Notes: generated by a model from the sequence alone, not told the origin. Shown: positions 6,855 to 16,266, counted from the stretch's first letter. The stretch is DNA of 64,000 nt from Chloroflexota bacterium (GCA_014584575.1 JACTMP010000017.1:124001-188000); one strand, 5' to 3'. Numbers and translations: made by a program.

Positions 6855-9397
6855 TGGAGGGTGCGGGCGCGGGCGAGGGCCTGGACGCGGTTGGTAACGC
6901 CCAGTTTGCTGTAGATGTTGTTGATGTGCGTTTTGACGGTGCTGAGGCTGACGGTGAGTTGGTCGGCAATTTCCTGGTTTTTGAGGCCGGCGGCGATGCC
7001 TTGCAGCACTTCCAACTCGCGCTCGCTGAGGGGATCGAGCAAGGGATAAACCGGGGGGGAGGTCTCGGCCAGATCAGGCGGGGCGGGCAGGATGTGGCTC
7101 AGGGAGGGCACGGCCGTTAACGCGGCTAACAAGAGCGGAATCAATGTCTCTAGCTCCGGTTCGGTGGTAGGGGGCACGGCCGTGTCCGCCAACCCCATTT
7201 CCTGTAAAAGCTGCCGCGCCTCATCCCTGGTGGCCTGCTCCGCCGCCGGATGGTGGGCAGCCAAAAGCAGCGCCGCCACACCGGACTGCTGTGGGCCACT
7301 GGTGATCAGAAATTCACCGATTCCCACCAATAACGATAAAACCACGGAAGGCGTCTGAATCGCCATCGCCGCCCGCAAAGCCTGTTCAAAATAGTGGCGC
7401 GCCGCCGCTTCATCCCCAATTTTGGCAGAGGCAACGGCCAACCCATAACAGGCGCGCGCCAGCCCACCCCGGTCGCCCAATTTTTGATACAGACTCATGC
7501 TCTGCCGGTACAGGTCATGGGCCTGCTCATACGCACGTTCGGCCAGCGCCAGTTCACCCAGATGGTTCAGCGCCAGGGCCATGCCCGCCGGATCATCAAA
7601 CCCTTCCCGGATGGCGTAACTGGCCTGATAATAATGGCGTGCGGCCGTTAGCTGGCCTAATACCTGGTTAATCTGCCCCAGTTGGTTATAGATGAAAGCC
7701 ATCAGCCAGCGGTTGCCCGCTGTTTGCGCCTGGGCCAACGCCGCCTGCGCCTGGCGCAGCGCCGCATCATACGCCCCCTGGGCCAGCAGGGCGCTGGTCA
7801 ATCCATAACCGGCATACGCCATATTCTGGGCATCGTTCCGGGCCGCGCCGCGCTGCCAGGCCTGCTGGCCCAATGTGACCGCTCTGCCAAACTCTCCCTG
7901 GATGGCCGCCAACACAGACAGAACCGTCAATGGGTCTGTGCCCGCGCCCAGAGCCGGAAGCATGTCATGGGTGGCATAAAGCGCCAACGCCTGCGTTGCC
8001 ATTTGTGTCGCTTTTTCCATGCGGCCAAAACGCATTTCCAACCAGGCAGCATGAGTCAGCAGAAAAGCCAGGGCGCGATCCCGCTCTGGCGCGGGCGGCA
8101 ATTGCGCTACCGCATTCACCGCCAGCACAAACAAATCAGACCCTTCCTGAAAACGGCTGCGGAACTGGTAGAAACCATGAAGGGTGGCGGCGGCATATTC
8201 CAGAGCCGCTGCCTGCCCTTGTGTTGCCGCCCATTGCCAGGCGGCGCGCACGTTGTCCAGGTCAGCGCCAATTTCGGCTAACATCTTTTCCTGCGCGCCG
8301 CTGGCCAACCCGGTGAAGCGGTCACCCAGAAAGCGCGTGTAGTAGTCAGCGTGGCGATCAGCCGTATGGTTGAACGCAGCCGGGTCGGCAGCCAGGTGCT
8401 CGGCGGCAAACTGGCGCAGCAGTTCGTGAATCTGGTAACGGCCGTGCCCATCCCGGCGCAGCAATGACTTATCCACTAACGCCGCCAGCAGGGGCAGGGT
8501 GGCCCCGGTCACGGCCGTAGCCGCCTCCCGGCCGAATCCCCCACGAAACAGGGACAGGCGCATAAAAACCTGCTGCTCTTCCGGGGAAAGCCGCTGCCAG
8601 GTATGGTCAAAAATGAGGCGCATACTGCGATGGCGTTCCGGCACGTCCACCTGAGAGGTGGTGAGTAAGTCCAGGCCGCTTTCCAGTTCAGCCACCACAT
8701 CGGCCAGGGCCAGGCTTTTTAGCCAGGAAGCGGCCAATTCCAACGCCAGCGGCATCCCCTCCACCAGGCGGCACAGACGAATAATGTGGGCCGCTTCCAC
8801 CGCCGGGGAAAAATCATGCCGCACCTGGCGGGCGCGTTCGGCAAACAACTGCACGGCATCGTGCCCGGCCCAATTGGCCGTCTCCGGTTGCGGTATGGAC
8901 AAACCGGCAACCGGATAAAGCCACTCTTCCTGCCGGTTGAGCGTTTCACGCGAGGTGACCAGCAGTTTAACGCCGGTTGCGGCCTGTAACAGTTCGGCCA
9001 GCCAACCGGCGGCAGTCTGCAACTGCTCGAAGTTATCCAACACCATCAGCAATGTTTTTTCACGCAGGTATTGAAACAGTTGGGTTTGGGGATCATCCTG
9101 GCCGGTTCCGGCGATGTGCAGGGCATCGGCTACGGCCGTGACTAGAAACTCAGCCGTAGACACCGCTTGCAGCGGCACAAAAACCGCACCATCGGCAAAG
9201 CGGGCGCCCACTCTGGCAACCACCTCAATCGCCAGGCGCGTCTTACCAATACCACCCGGCCCCACCAGCGTTAGCAGGCGGCAGTCAGCGTCAGCCAGCA
9301 ACCGGCCAATATCGGCAATTTCAGTATGGCGGCCAATGAAGGGCGTCAGTTGGCGCGGGAGGGTAGATGTGGCGACCGGCCTGTTTGGAGCAACCAT
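6839..9397 (-). CDS. Large LuxR-family STAND transcriptional regulator
   Basis: An 852-residue MalT-like regulator. The N-terminal STAND/AfsR-type ATPase has Walker A GPGGIGKT (46-53) and Walker B LLMVLDNFEQL (about 116-126), followed by a winged-helix region, many TPR-like helices (about 370-720) and a C-terminal LuxR/NarL helix-turn-helix (about 785-852; LSERELEVLQGIAAG, STVKTHINNIYSKLGV). Proteins of this type bind a ligand or partner through the repeats and activate transcription after ATP-driven oligomerisation. No target is known. Its last codons and stop lie inside a dispersed repeat. The DUF4062 STAND gene 600 bp away points in the other direction. Confidence 0.88.
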   Translation of the reverse strand: MVAPNRPVATSTLPRQLTPFIGRHTEIADIGRLLADADCRLLTLVGPGGIGKTRLAIEVVARVGARFADGAVFVPLQAVSTAEFLVTAVADALHIAGTGQDDPQTQLFQYLREKTLLMVLDNFEQLQTAAGWLAELLQAATGVKLLVTSRETLNRQEEWLYPVAGLSIPQPETANWAGHDAVQLFAERARQVRHDFSPAVEAAHIIRLCRLVEGMPLALELAASWLKSLALADVVAELESGLDLLTTSQVDVPERHRSMRLIFDHTWQRLSPEEQQVFMRLSLFRGGFGREAATAVTGATLPLLAALVDKSLLRRDGHGRYQIHELLRQFAAEHLAADPAAFNHTADRHADYYTRFLGDRFTGLASGAQEKMLAEIGADLDNVRAAWQWAATQGQAAALEYAAATLHGFYQFRSRFQEGSDLFVLAVNAVAQLPPAPERDRALAFLLTHAAWLEMRFGRMEKATQMATQALALYATHDMLPALGAGTDPLTVLSVLAAIQGEFGRAVTLGQQAWQRGAARNDAQNMAYAGYGLTSALLAQGAYDAALRQAQAALAQAQTAGNRWLMAFIYNQLGQINQVLGQLTAARHYYQASYAIREGFDDPAGMALALNHLGELALAERAYEQAHDLYRQSMSLYQKLGDRGGLARACYGLAVASAKIGDEAAARHYFEQALRAAMAIQTPSVVLSLLVGIGEFLITSGPQQSGVAALLLAAHHPAAEQATRDEARQLLQEMGLADTAVPPTTEPELETLIPLLLAALTAVPSLSHILPAPPDLAETSPPVYPLLDPLSERELEVLQGIAAGLKNQEIADQLTVSLSTVKTHINNIYSKLGVTNRVQALARARTLHLLRQ

Positions 9398-9409
9398 TGA
9401 TCTATTTCT

Positions 9410-9760
9410 CTATCGTCCACACGGCCACGGCCGTGGGCTGCGGCTGACAAAATCCCCCAAGAATATCTCTTTTTCGGTGAGCGTTTCACACCGTTGATCC
9501 AGTTCGGCAAATTCGCGGGCAAATTGTTCGCGGAAGTTATCACGAGCCGCCTGGGAGACCCAGTAATCCACGGTCAGATACCGTAGTTTTTGGGACACAT
9601 CCTGGTGCAATTCCGTGCCCAGATAACCCTCACCGTTTTGAAATAGGTGTACCCACTCGCCTTGTGGCCCATAGATGCGCTCAAAATCAGCCTGCGCCTC
9701 TTGTTTCACCACATATTCCCACACATAAACGAAAATTTCTTGACCCTCCGGTTTGTTCAT
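9410..9760 (-). CDS. Antibiotic-biosynthesis-monooxygenase-like (ABM) small protein
   Basis: A 116-residue protein with the look of a dimeric alpha/beta barrel: a FVYVWEYVVKQEAQADFERIYG start, G-YLGTELH centre and YLTVDYWVSQAARDNFREQF helix. ABM proteins include small cofactor-free monooxygenases and proteins with no known activity. The start at 9760 (MNKPEGQ) is chosen because the longer frame to 9955 would read through a dispersed repeat (9802-9909). It ends 12 bases before the LuxR-type gene start on the same strand, so the two may be co-transcribed. Confidence 0.65.
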   Translation of the reverse strand: MNKPEGQEIFVYVWEYVVKQEAQADFERIYGPQGEWVHLFQNGEGYLGTELHQDVSQKLRYLTVDYWVSQAARDNFREQFAREFAELDQRCETLTEKEIFLGDFVSRSPRPWPCGR

Positions 9761-9801
9761 TTTCTGTTTTTGCCTCAGCGTAACCAGGAACCAGACAAAC
9801 C

Positions 9802-9909
9802 CGGCGATTAAAATCGCGGCTACAAGAGGCAAAGCCCACCTTCGTGGGCTGCACACCAGTCGGCGAAGGCCGACTTTGCCTTTTGTTGGTGCAGATTTAT
9901 CTGCCGTCG
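9802..9909. mobile_element. Miniature dispersed element, copy of the one after prk
   Basis: The core runs from CGGCGATTAAAATCGCGGCT to GGTGCAGATTTATCTGCCG and matches, in opposite orientation, the element at 54814-54970. It contains the short palindromes GCGATTTTAATCGC and GCAGATAAATCTGC (each seen in one orientation). A 6-bp direct repeat CAAACC (9796-9801 and 9910-9915) brackets it and may be a target duplication. No coding content. Confidence 0.65.
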
Positions 9910-10009
9910 CAAACCATATTTCGAATTGCCCCGGCGTAACGGCTCCACAGGACACATTGTACCAAGACGAGGTAGAATAAACAGGAATAGTTAAACCGAG
10001 GGTTAAACG

Positions 10010-12745
10010 ATGACAAATTTCCCTTATAGGCCAACCGAACAGCCAACCACGGCCGTGATTCGCACACCTGACCAGCGTTTGCGCGTATTTATCAGTTCTA
10101 CCCTGCGAGAGTTAGCCGCAGAGCGAGAGGCGGCGCGCCAGGCGATTGAGCAACTGCGGCTCATTCCGGTGTTGTTTGAAACAGGCGCCCGCCCTCATCC
10201 ACCGCGCAACCTGTACCGGGCTTATCTGGCGCAGAGCCACATCTTCGTGGGCATTTACTGGCAAAGTTACGGCTGGGTTGCGCCAGACATGGACATTTCC
10301 GGCCTGGAAGATGAGCTGCGGCTCAGTCGTGGTTTGCCGAAACTGATCTACATCAAGACGCCCGCGCCCGACCAGGAAGCCCGGCTCAAAACCATGCTGC
10401 AACAGATCAAAAATGCGGATGATGTTTCCTACAAGTATTTCAGCACTGCAGCCGAATTGGGTGAACTCATCGGCAATGATCTGGTGCTGCTGCTGACAGA
10501 GCAGTTTGAGCAGGCCAGGCTGTCGTCGCCAGCACCAGCTGCGCCAGAACCAAGCCGGATGTACGGCCGTACCACCCTACCCCGGCCTCTCACCAGTTTA
10601 ATCGGACGGGAAGATGACGTGACGGCCGTGCGCGCCATGCTCGGCCGGCCCCAGGTGCGCCTGGTCACGCTCATCGGCCCCGGTGGCGTGGGCAAGACCC
10701 GGCTCAGTCTAGAAGTGGCCGCCGGGCTATCAAGGCAGTTTGCCGATGGTCTCTACTGGGTTGATCTGGCCCACTTCCGCCAGCCCGATCTGGTCATCTC
10801 TGCCATTGCCCAGGCGCTGGACGTGCGTGAGCGCGAAGGCCACTCCCTGCTGGAAAGCGTGCAAACCTATCTACAAGAAAAACAACTGCTCCTGCTGCTG
10901 GACAACTTTGAACAGGTAACGGCCGCCGCGCCGCTTCTGGCAGATCTGTTGGCGGCCGCGCCCGGCCTGAAAATAGTTGCCACCAGCCGGGTATCGCTGC
11001 ACCTGCGCGGCGAGCATAGCTTTCCCGTACAACCACTACCCGTGCCCCCGGCTGGAAGCGACGCCTTGCTGGAAACGGTCGCCGTGCAGCTCTTTGTGGA
11101 GCGAGCGCAGGCCGTGCAGCCTGGTTTCCAACTGACGGTGGACAACAGCCGGGCCATCGCCCAGATTGTACAGCGCCTCGATGGGCTGCCGCTAGCGATT
11201 GAGCTGGCGGCGGCCCGGCTCAAATTACTGCCGCCCCATCTTATCCTCGACCGGCTCAATGACCGCCTGAAATTCCTGACCGGCGGCGCCCAAGACCTGC
11301 CCTCGCGGCAACAAACAATGCGCAACGTCATTGATTGGTCGTATGACCTGCTCTCGCCACACGACCAGACCATGTTTGCTCGCCTGGCTGTCTTCGTCGG
11401 CGGCTTTACCCTGGAAGCGGTCGAGGCCATCGGCAATCCTGACGGCGCTCTGGATGTTTTTGAAGGAGTCTCCTCACTGCTAGAACAGTCACTCCTGCAA
11501 ACAGCGGGCATCGTTGATGACCAGCCCCATTTTATGATGCTGGAGACTGTGCGTGAATATGCCCAAGAGCGACTGGCGCAAAACGGTGAACAAGAACGAT
11601 GCCAGCAACACCACGCTGCCTTTTTTGCCGGTTATGCGCTGGCTGCACGGGCCAGACTCTTCTCCGGCGAGAGCGAACGGTGGTTAGAGCGGCTGAACGC
11701 GGACATCGGCAATTTTCGCGCCGTTTTGGAATGGAGCAGCGCAAAACCATCGTCCTGGGCGGCCGGTTGGCCGCTCATTCCTGGCCTGATCTGGTTTACC
11801 TACCGGCGCGGTTATCTGCACGAGGCGCGCCGCTGGTGTGAGCAGGCCATCGCCCAGACCGCTTCATTGGGTGACACTGCCCTGCGCGCCTCCATTCTGA
11901 CCCACGCCGGGCTGGTAGCAATGTGGCAAAGCGACCTGGCCGCCGCTGCCCGGCTTATGGATGAGGGGTTAGCAATGATGCGCCGCGTCGGGGATGAAGC
12001 CGGTTTGTTGGATGTCCTTTTCCCGCGCAGTGTGTTGGCGGTTAATCAAAGCGACGCCCCGACGGCGCACCGGCTGCTGGCCGAGGCATTGCCCCTGTTC
12101 ACCGCCGCCGGGCAAACCTGGTTCCAGGCCATGATCCGTTTGCACTGGGGTAATGTCTATTTCAGCCAGGGTGATCTGGCCGAGGCCGAGGCGCACACAC
12201 AGGCGGCCCATGTGTTGGGGCAGGACATTGGCGATCCCTGGGTGGCGTCGTCGGCCGTCAATAATTTTGGCGAGTTGGCCCGTTATGGCGGGGATTATGA
12301 CACGGCCGTGCCCTTCTACCGGGAAAGCCAGGAGCTATTCCGGCAAATCAACTCAGCGCCAGACCTGGCCCGCGCCAACCACAGCCTGGGCTGGGTGATG
12401 CTGGCGCAGGGCGAACGGGCGCAGGCGCGTTCGCTTTTTGCCGAGGCGTTGGCCCTGCATCAGCAGTTGGGCATTAAACGCGGCGAGGCGGAATGTGTGG
12501 CCGGGTTGGCGGCGGTGCTGGCGGCAGAGGGCAGAATGGAAACGGCCGTCAGCCTCTTCGCTGCCGTCTATGCCCGTTTTGACCAGCTAGGTACCACACT
12601 CTGGCCGGCCGACCGGGCTGATGTGGAGCGCCAACTGACGGCCGTGCGCACCCAAATAGACGAGCCCGCGTTCACCGCTGCCTGGGCGCAGGGGCAGGCG
12701 ATGCCATTCGACCAGGCGGTGGCTCTGGCATGGTTGCCCGCCTGA
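10010..12745 (+). CDS. DUF4062-STAND ATPase-TPR protein, possible immune or signalling switch
   Basis: A 911-residue multidomain protein. Residues about 23-125 are a DUF4062 domain (RVFISSTLRELAAERE at the start, then IFVGIYWQSYGWV). Residues about 190-480 are a STAND/NB-ARC-type ATPase with Walker A GPGGVGKT (223-230), Walker B LLLLLDNFEQ (about 292-301), ATSR sensor and GLPLAIELAA. The rest (about 560-900) is TPR-like. There is no DNA-binding domain, unlike the divergent LuxR neighbour. DUF4062 is commonly found at the front of STAND NTPases. Sensing by the repeats and output through DUF4062 is inferred; an anti-phage or cell-death role is a hypothesis. A start at 10010 fits the conserved domain. 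Confidence 0.85.
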   Translation: MTNFPYRPTEQPTTAVIRTPDQRLRVFISSTLRELAAEREAARQAIEQLRLIPVLFETGARPHPPRNLYRAYLAQSHIFVGIYWQSYGWVAPDMDISGLEDELRLSRGLPKLIYIKTPAPDQEARLKTMLQQIKNADDVSYKYFSTAAELGELIGNDLVLLLTEQFEQARLSSPAPAAPEPSRMYGRTTLPRPLTSLIGREDDVTAVRAMLGRPQVRLVTLIGPGGVGKTRLSLEVAAGLSRQFADGLYWVDLAHFRQPDLVISAIAQALDVREREGHSLLESVQTYLQEKQLLLLLDNFEQVTAAAPLLADLLAAAPGLKIVATSRVSLHLRGEHSFPVQPLPVPPAGSDALLETVAVQLFVERAQAVQPGFQLTVDNSRAIAQIVQRLDGLPLAIELAAARLKLLPPHLILDRLNDRLKFLTGGAQDLPSRQQTMRNVIDWSYDLLSPHDQTMFARLAVFVGGFTLEAVEAIGNPDGALDVFEGVSSLLEQSLLQTAGIVDDQPHFMMLETVREYAQERLAQNGEQERCQQHHAAFFAGYALAARARLFSGESERWLERLNADIGNFRAVLEWSSAKPSSWAAGWPLIPGLIWFTYRRGYLHEARRWCEQAIAQTASLGDTALRASILTHAGLVAMWQSDLAAAARLMDEGLAMMRRVGDEAGLLDVLFPRSVLAVNQSDAPTAHRLLAEALPLFTAAGQTWFQAMIRLHWGNVYFSQGDLAEAEAHTQAAHVLGQDIGDPWVASSAVNNFGELARYGGDYDTAVPFYRESQELFRQINSAPDLARANHSLGWVMLAQGERAQARSLFAEALALHQQLGIKRGEAECVAGLAAVLAAEGRMETAVSLFAAVYARFDQLGTTLWPADRADVERQLTAVRTQIDEPAFTAAWAQGQAMPFDQAVALAWLPA

Positions 12746-12767
12746 AATCTGTTATAATCCCGGCGCT

Positions 12768-13247
12768 GTGGCTGAGCAGAACATTACCAATTCCCACGAG
12801 GATGAACAGTGGATGCGGGCGGCGCTGGCGCTGGCCGCGCAGGCCGTGGCGCTGGCCGAAGTGCCGGTCGGGGCTGTGGCCGTTAAAGATGGCGTCATCA
12901 TCGGCCAGGGGTATAACCTGAAAGAACAGGCGCAAGACCCCACCGCCCACGCGGAAATAATTGCCCTGCGGGAGGCGGCGCAGACGGTGAATAACTGGCG
13001 GCTGATTGGCGTCACCCTCTATTGTACGCTGGAGCCATGCCCGATGTGCGCCGGCGCCATGATTCAGGCGCGGCTGCCCCGGCTGGTGTATGGGGCCAAA
13101 GATACCCGCTTTGGCGCGCATGGCAGCATCGTCAACATCCTTGATGAACCGCTTTTTAACCACCGGGTCCAGGTCACACCCGGCGTTTTAGAAACGGAAG
13201 CGGCCGCCCTTTTACAGCAGTTCTTTCAAAAATTGAGGAATGGGTAG
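12768..13247 (+). CDS. tadA: tRNA-specific adenosine deaminase
   Basis: Deaminates adenosine 34 to inosine in tRNA-Arg(ACG), widening codon reading. The 159 aa protein has the zinc/catalytic signature TAHAEIIALREA (His61, Glu63) and EPCPMCAGA (Cys91, Cys94), with VPVGAVAV upstream as in TadA. The GTG start at 12768 gives the usual N-terminal helix (DEQWMRAALALAAQA); a shorter ATG at 12813 would remove part of it. The gene lies 22 bases after the STAND gene and just before a tRNA-Ser gene. Confidence 0.92.
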   Translation: MAEQNITNSHEDEQWMRAALALAAQAVALAEVPVGAVAVKDGVIIGQGYNLKEQAQDPTAHAEIIALREAAQTVNNWRLIGVTLYCTLEPCPMCAGAMIQARLPRLVYGAKDTRFGAHGSIVNILDEPLFNHRVQVTPGVLETEAAALLQQFFQKLRNG

Positions 13248-13310
13248 CAGGTGGCAAGTTGCAGGTGGCAGGTAAATAATTCACCCCCTCACCTGCTCAC
13301 CCTTTCACCA
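13248..13310. repeat. Period-7 array after tadA
   Basis: GCAGGTGGCAAGTT and GCAGGTGGCAGGTA units are followed by CACCCCCTCACCTGC and TCACCCTTTCACC. The two halves belong to different heptamer families, so pairing is only partial. It separates tadA from the tRNA-Ser gene. Confidence 0.6.
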
Positions 13311-13313
13311 TTT

Positions 13314-13400
13314 GGAGAGGTGCCGGAGTGGTCGATCGGGGCGCACTCGAAATGCGCTGTGGCTTAGCGGTCACCGTGGGTTCGAATCCCACCCTCTCCG
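13314..13400 (+). tRNA. tRNA-Ser (anticodon CGA)
   Basis: An 87-base class II tRNA. The acceptor stem GGAGAGG pairs with CCTCTCC, the anticodon loop CTCGAAA gives anticodon CGA, a long variable arm (TGTGGCTTAGCGGTCACC) is typical of serine, and the T arm is GTGGGTTCGAATCCCAC. The discriminator base is G and CCA is not encoded. It reads UCG codons. Confidence 0.97.
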
Positions 13401-13405
13401 CCTTG

Positions 13406-13438
13406 ACCCTTCGGGTTATCCAGCCCGGAGGGTTTTTT
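13406..13438 (+). terminator. Intrinsic terminator after tRNA-Ser
   Basis: ACCCTTCGGG and CCCGGAGGGT form a GC-rich stem (one G-T pair) with an 8-base loop, followed by TTTTTT. It lies 6 bases after the tRNA and before the MscS-type gene. Confidence 0.85.
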
Positions 13439-13461
13439 GTATTCCCCACGAGGTAGGAACA

Positions 13462-14265
13462 ATGGAATTTACATCTGAACTTCCCTTAATCGCCTGGGCG
13501 CTGCGGTTGGCCGCCGCACTTCTTGTCTTGTTATTCGGGCGGCGGCTGGCCAGGATCGTGCGCGAGCTGATGCGGAAGACCTTGCACCAGACGGGGCTGA
13601 CTGAATCGCTGGTGACGTTGTTCACGGCCGTGACGTACTATGGCATTCTCTTGCTGGCCGTTATCCTGGCGCTGGCTATTCTAGGCGTACCCATCACCTC
13701 CGTTGTCCTGGCGTTGGGCGTGTTGGTCGTGATTTTGGGCATTGCCCTACAAGAGTCGCTGTCTAACCTGGCGGCAACGGTGTTGTTTTTGCTGTTCCAG
13801 CCGTACAAAGTGGGCGACATCGTGCAAACGGCCGGGGTGATGGGCGTCATCAAAGAAATCCAGATTTTCCACACGGTGATCATGACCTTTGACAATAAGC
13901 TGGTGACGGCGCCCAACGGCAAAATTCAGGACAGCAACATCGTCAACTACTCTCGCCTGGGCACGCTGCGTGCCGATGTGAATGTGCAGGTGAGCTACAG
14001 CGATGACCTGCGGCAGGTAAAGCAGATTTTGCTGGACATTCTGGCAGCGGATGAACGAGTGCTGCCCGACCCACCGCCCTCGGTGGTGATATTGGACTTT
14101 GGCGCGGATGGGATCAATGTGGGGGTACGGCCGTTTGTCAACCTCAACGATTACTGGAACATACAGTTCGATTTACGCGAACGTATAAAAGAACGTTTTG
14201 ATGAGGCGGGCATCACCATCCCCTTCCCCCAACGGGACGTTCATCTGATACAGGCAAAACCATGA
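13462..14265 (+). CDS. MscS-family mechanosensitive channel
   Basis: Inner-membrane channel of 267 aa that releases solutes on osmotic downshift. It has about three N-terminal membrane helices (10-30, 55-75, 80-110), the third containing a Gly/Ala-rich pore-lining stretch (LGVLVVILGIALQESLSNLAATVLFLLFQPYKVGD), then a beta domain (IVQTAGVMGVIKEIQIFHTVIMTFDNKLVTAPNG) and a cytoplasmic alpha/beta domain ending IPFPQRDVHL. These are the classical MscS landmarks. The start at 13462 follows AGGTAGGAAC; the longer frame would include the tRNA. Its stop overlaps the following MFS gene (ATGA). Confidence 0.9.
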   Translation: MEFTSELPLIAWALRLAAALLVLLFGRRLARIVRELMRKTLHQTGLTESLVTLFTAVTYYGILLLAVILALAILGVPITSVVLALGVLVVILGIALQESLSNLAATVLFLLFQPYKVGDIVQTAGVMGVIKEIQIFHTVIMTFDNKLVTAPNGKIQDSNIVNYSRLGTLRADVNVQVSYSDDLRQVKQILLDILAADERVLPDPPPSVVILDFGADGINVGVRPFVNLNDYWNIQFDLRERIKERFDEAGITIPFPQRDVHLIQAKP

Positions 14266-15440
14266 ACAAAAATTTACAGATTACGGCCGGCTATTACGCC
14301 GCCTTTATCGCTCTAGGGCTGGCGGTGTCGGCATTGGGACCAACATTACCCGCCCTGGCGGAGCAAACGGGCGCGTCACTCAAATCAATCAGCATCCTCT
14401 TTACCGTGCGCGGCCTGGGGTTTTTAGTGGGGGCGCTGCTGGCGGGGCGATTGTATGACCGCTTCACCGGCCACCACCTGATGGCGCTGGCGCTGGTGAT
14501 GATGGCGCTGTCTATGGTATTAGTGCCTTTTGTGCCGGTGTTATGGCTGCTGGTCGCCCTTATGTTTTTGTTAGGTCTCTTTGAGCCGGGCGTGGATGTG
14601 GGTGGCAACACCATGATTGTCTGGCTGCACCAGCACAGGGTAGCGCCGTATATGAATGGGCTGCATTTCTTTTTTGGCGTGGGTGCGTTTATTTCGCCGG
14701 TAATTGTGGCCTGGGCGATCAGCGTCAGCGATGGCATCACCTGGGCATATTGGGCGTTGGGACTGCTCATCTTTTTGCCGGTGTTGTTTATCGTCTGGCA
14801 GCCCAGCCCAACCGCGCCGCCGGTCATTGCCAGCGATCCCCGCGATCAGACTAACTGGCCGCTGGTGCTGCTGATTGCCCTCTTCTTTTTCCTGTATGCC
14901 GGGTCAGAAGTGGCATATGGCGGCTGGATTTTCACCTATGCCACCACGCTTGGGCTGACCAGCGCGGCGACCGCCGCCATTTTAACCTCGGTATTCTGGG
15001 GGTCGCTGACCGCCGGGCGGCTGCTTTCTATTCCGCTGGCTACCCGCTTCCGCAACCGCACCATTATTTTTGCGGATTTGATCGGCTGCCTGATCAGTGT
15101 GGGGATTATTTTGGTGTGGTCACAGTCGGCAACGGCCGTATGGCTAGGCACCATTGGCTTGGGGCTGTCTATGGCCTCGGTTTTCCCCACCACCCTCTCG
15201 TTGGCGGAGCGCCATTTGCACGTCAGCGGCAAGACAACCAGCTACTTTTTTGTGGGCGCCAGTCTGGGCGGCATGACCATTCCCTGGTTCATCGGCCAAC
15301 GTTTTGAAGCCACCGGGCCGCTGGCAACGATGATGATTATTTTCACCTGTCTGGTCGCGTCGCTGGCTGTTTTTGGTATTCTCATGCGGCTGATCAATGC
15401 CAGGGAGGTGGTGATGGCGGGGGAAGCGGGGCGTGTGTAA
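14262..15440 (+). CDS. MFS transporter
   Basis: Twelve-helix major facilitator superfamily permease of 392 aa. The loop between helices 2 and 3 carries GRLYDRFTGH, the family G-R-x-x-D-R-x-G-type motif. The C-terminal half has SEVAYGGWIFTYATTLG, typical of the FucP/YfkF-like sugar or unknown-substrate group. The substrate cannot be told. It is translationally coupled to the MscS-type gene. The stop codon TAA lies at the edge of a GTAATTG-type array. Confidence 0.82.
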   Translation: MNKNLQITAGYYAAFIALGLAVSALGPTLPALAEQTGASLKSISILFTVRGLGFLVGALLAGRLYDRFTGHHLMALALVMMALSMVLVPFVPVLWLLVALMFLLGLFEPGVDVGGNTMIVWLHQHRVAPYMNGLHFFFGVGAFISPVIVAWAISVSDGITWAYWALGLLIFLPVLFIVWQPSPTAPPVIASDPRDQTNWPLVLLIALFFFLYAGSEVAYGGWIFTYATTLGLTSAATAAILTSVFWGSLTAGRLLSIPLATRFRNRTIIFADLIGCLISVGIILVWSQSATAVWLGTIGLGLSMASVFPTTLSLAERHLHVSGKTTSYFFVGASLGGMTIPWFIGQRFEATGPLATMMIIFTCLVASLAVFGILMRLINAREVVMAGEAGRV

Positions 15441-15470
15441 TTGGGTAATTGAGTAATTGGATAGTTGAAC
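15438..15470. repeat. Short period-7 array (GTAATTG units)
   Basis: TAATTGGGTAATTGAGTAATTGGATAG, about four units of a 7-bp repeat between the MFS and methyltransferase genes. It starts in the stop codon of the MFS gene and has no inverted partner here. Confidence 0.65.
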
Positions 15471-15471
15471 G

Positions 15472-16203
15472 ATGGATGAAAAACCGACCTGGAGTGAAGA
15501 GGCTTCGACGACGTTTATTGACTACGGCCGTTACTTTGTGCCCGACCGCGCCCGCCAAATGGAGACCATCTGCCGCCTGATCCCCGCGCCGGATGGGCCG
15601 TTTGTGGTCATGGAGTTGTCGCATGGCGAGGGGTTGTTGGCCGAGGCAATTCTGGAGCGGTTTGCTACGGCCGTTGTGCATGGGTATGACATTTCACCAC
15701 AGATGCGGCAAACGGCCGTGAGCAAATTGGCGCGTTTTGACGGCCGTTTCCACTCCCATTACTTCGACCTGCGCGAACAGGACTGGCGCCAGCCGGATTT
15801 TACACCGCAGGCCATCGTTACTTCGCTAACCGTGCATCATCTGGATGGGCCGGAAAAGCAGCAGTTGTTCCGGGACATGTACGCCATTTTAGCGCCCGGC
15901 GGCGCTTTGATCATCGCCGACCTGATTGAACCGGCGAACAGCCGGGCAAACACGTTGGCCGCCGACGCCTGGGATGAGGCGGTCAGCGAACAAGCACTAC
16001 AATTAGACGGCAACACAGAACGCTTTGCCGAATTTGAGCGGTTACAATGGAATCTATTCCGCTACCCCGACCCGGAATTTGACAAACCGTCCCGTTTGTT
16101 AGACCAGTTGAAATGGTTAGAAGCGGCGGGTTTTACGGCCGTAGACGTATACTGGATGCGTGCCGGTCATGCGATTTTTGGTGGATATAAGCGAGGAGAT
16201 TAG
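15472..16203 (+). CDS. Class I SAM-dependent methyltransferase
   Basis: A 243-residue protein with a Rossmann-like AdoMet fold: motif I VVMELSHGEGLLAEAIL (about 44-60; degenerate, with S-H-G-E-G in place of the usual GxGxG), motif II VVHGYDIS (about 66-73), motif IV IVTSLTVHHL and motif V/VI MYAILAPGGALIIADLI. The substrate is unknown. It ends in R-G-D followed by TAG, where the last codons are encoded by an AGATTAG-type array. Confidence 0.8.
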   Translation: MDEKPTWSEEASTTFIDYGRYFVPDRARQMETICRLIPAPDGPFVVMELSHGEGLLAEAILERFATAVVHGYDISPQMRQTAVSKLARFDGRFHSHYFDLREQDWRQPDFTPQAIVTSLTVHHLDGPEKQQLFRDMYAILAPGGALIIADLIEPANSRANTLAADAWDEAVSEQALQLDGNTERFAEFERLQWNLFRYPDPEFDKPSRLLDQLKWLEAAGFTAVDVYWMRAGHAIFGGYKRGD

Positions 16204-16249
16204 AGATTGGAGACTGGAGATTCTCCCCATCTCTAATCTCCAATCTCAT
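16195..16249. repeat. Period-7 inverted array (AGATTGG)
   Basis: GAGATTAGAGATTGGAGACT and then CTAATCTCCAATCTC form a hairpin. The TAG of the upstream methyltransferase gene is part of the first unit. Confidence 0.75.
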
Positions 16250-16266
16250 TTACAGGTATTCCCCCT

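Noticed and set aside
13312..13461. N-terminal extension of the MscS-type gene
   Set aside because: It would translate across the tRNA-Ser gene and its terminator.
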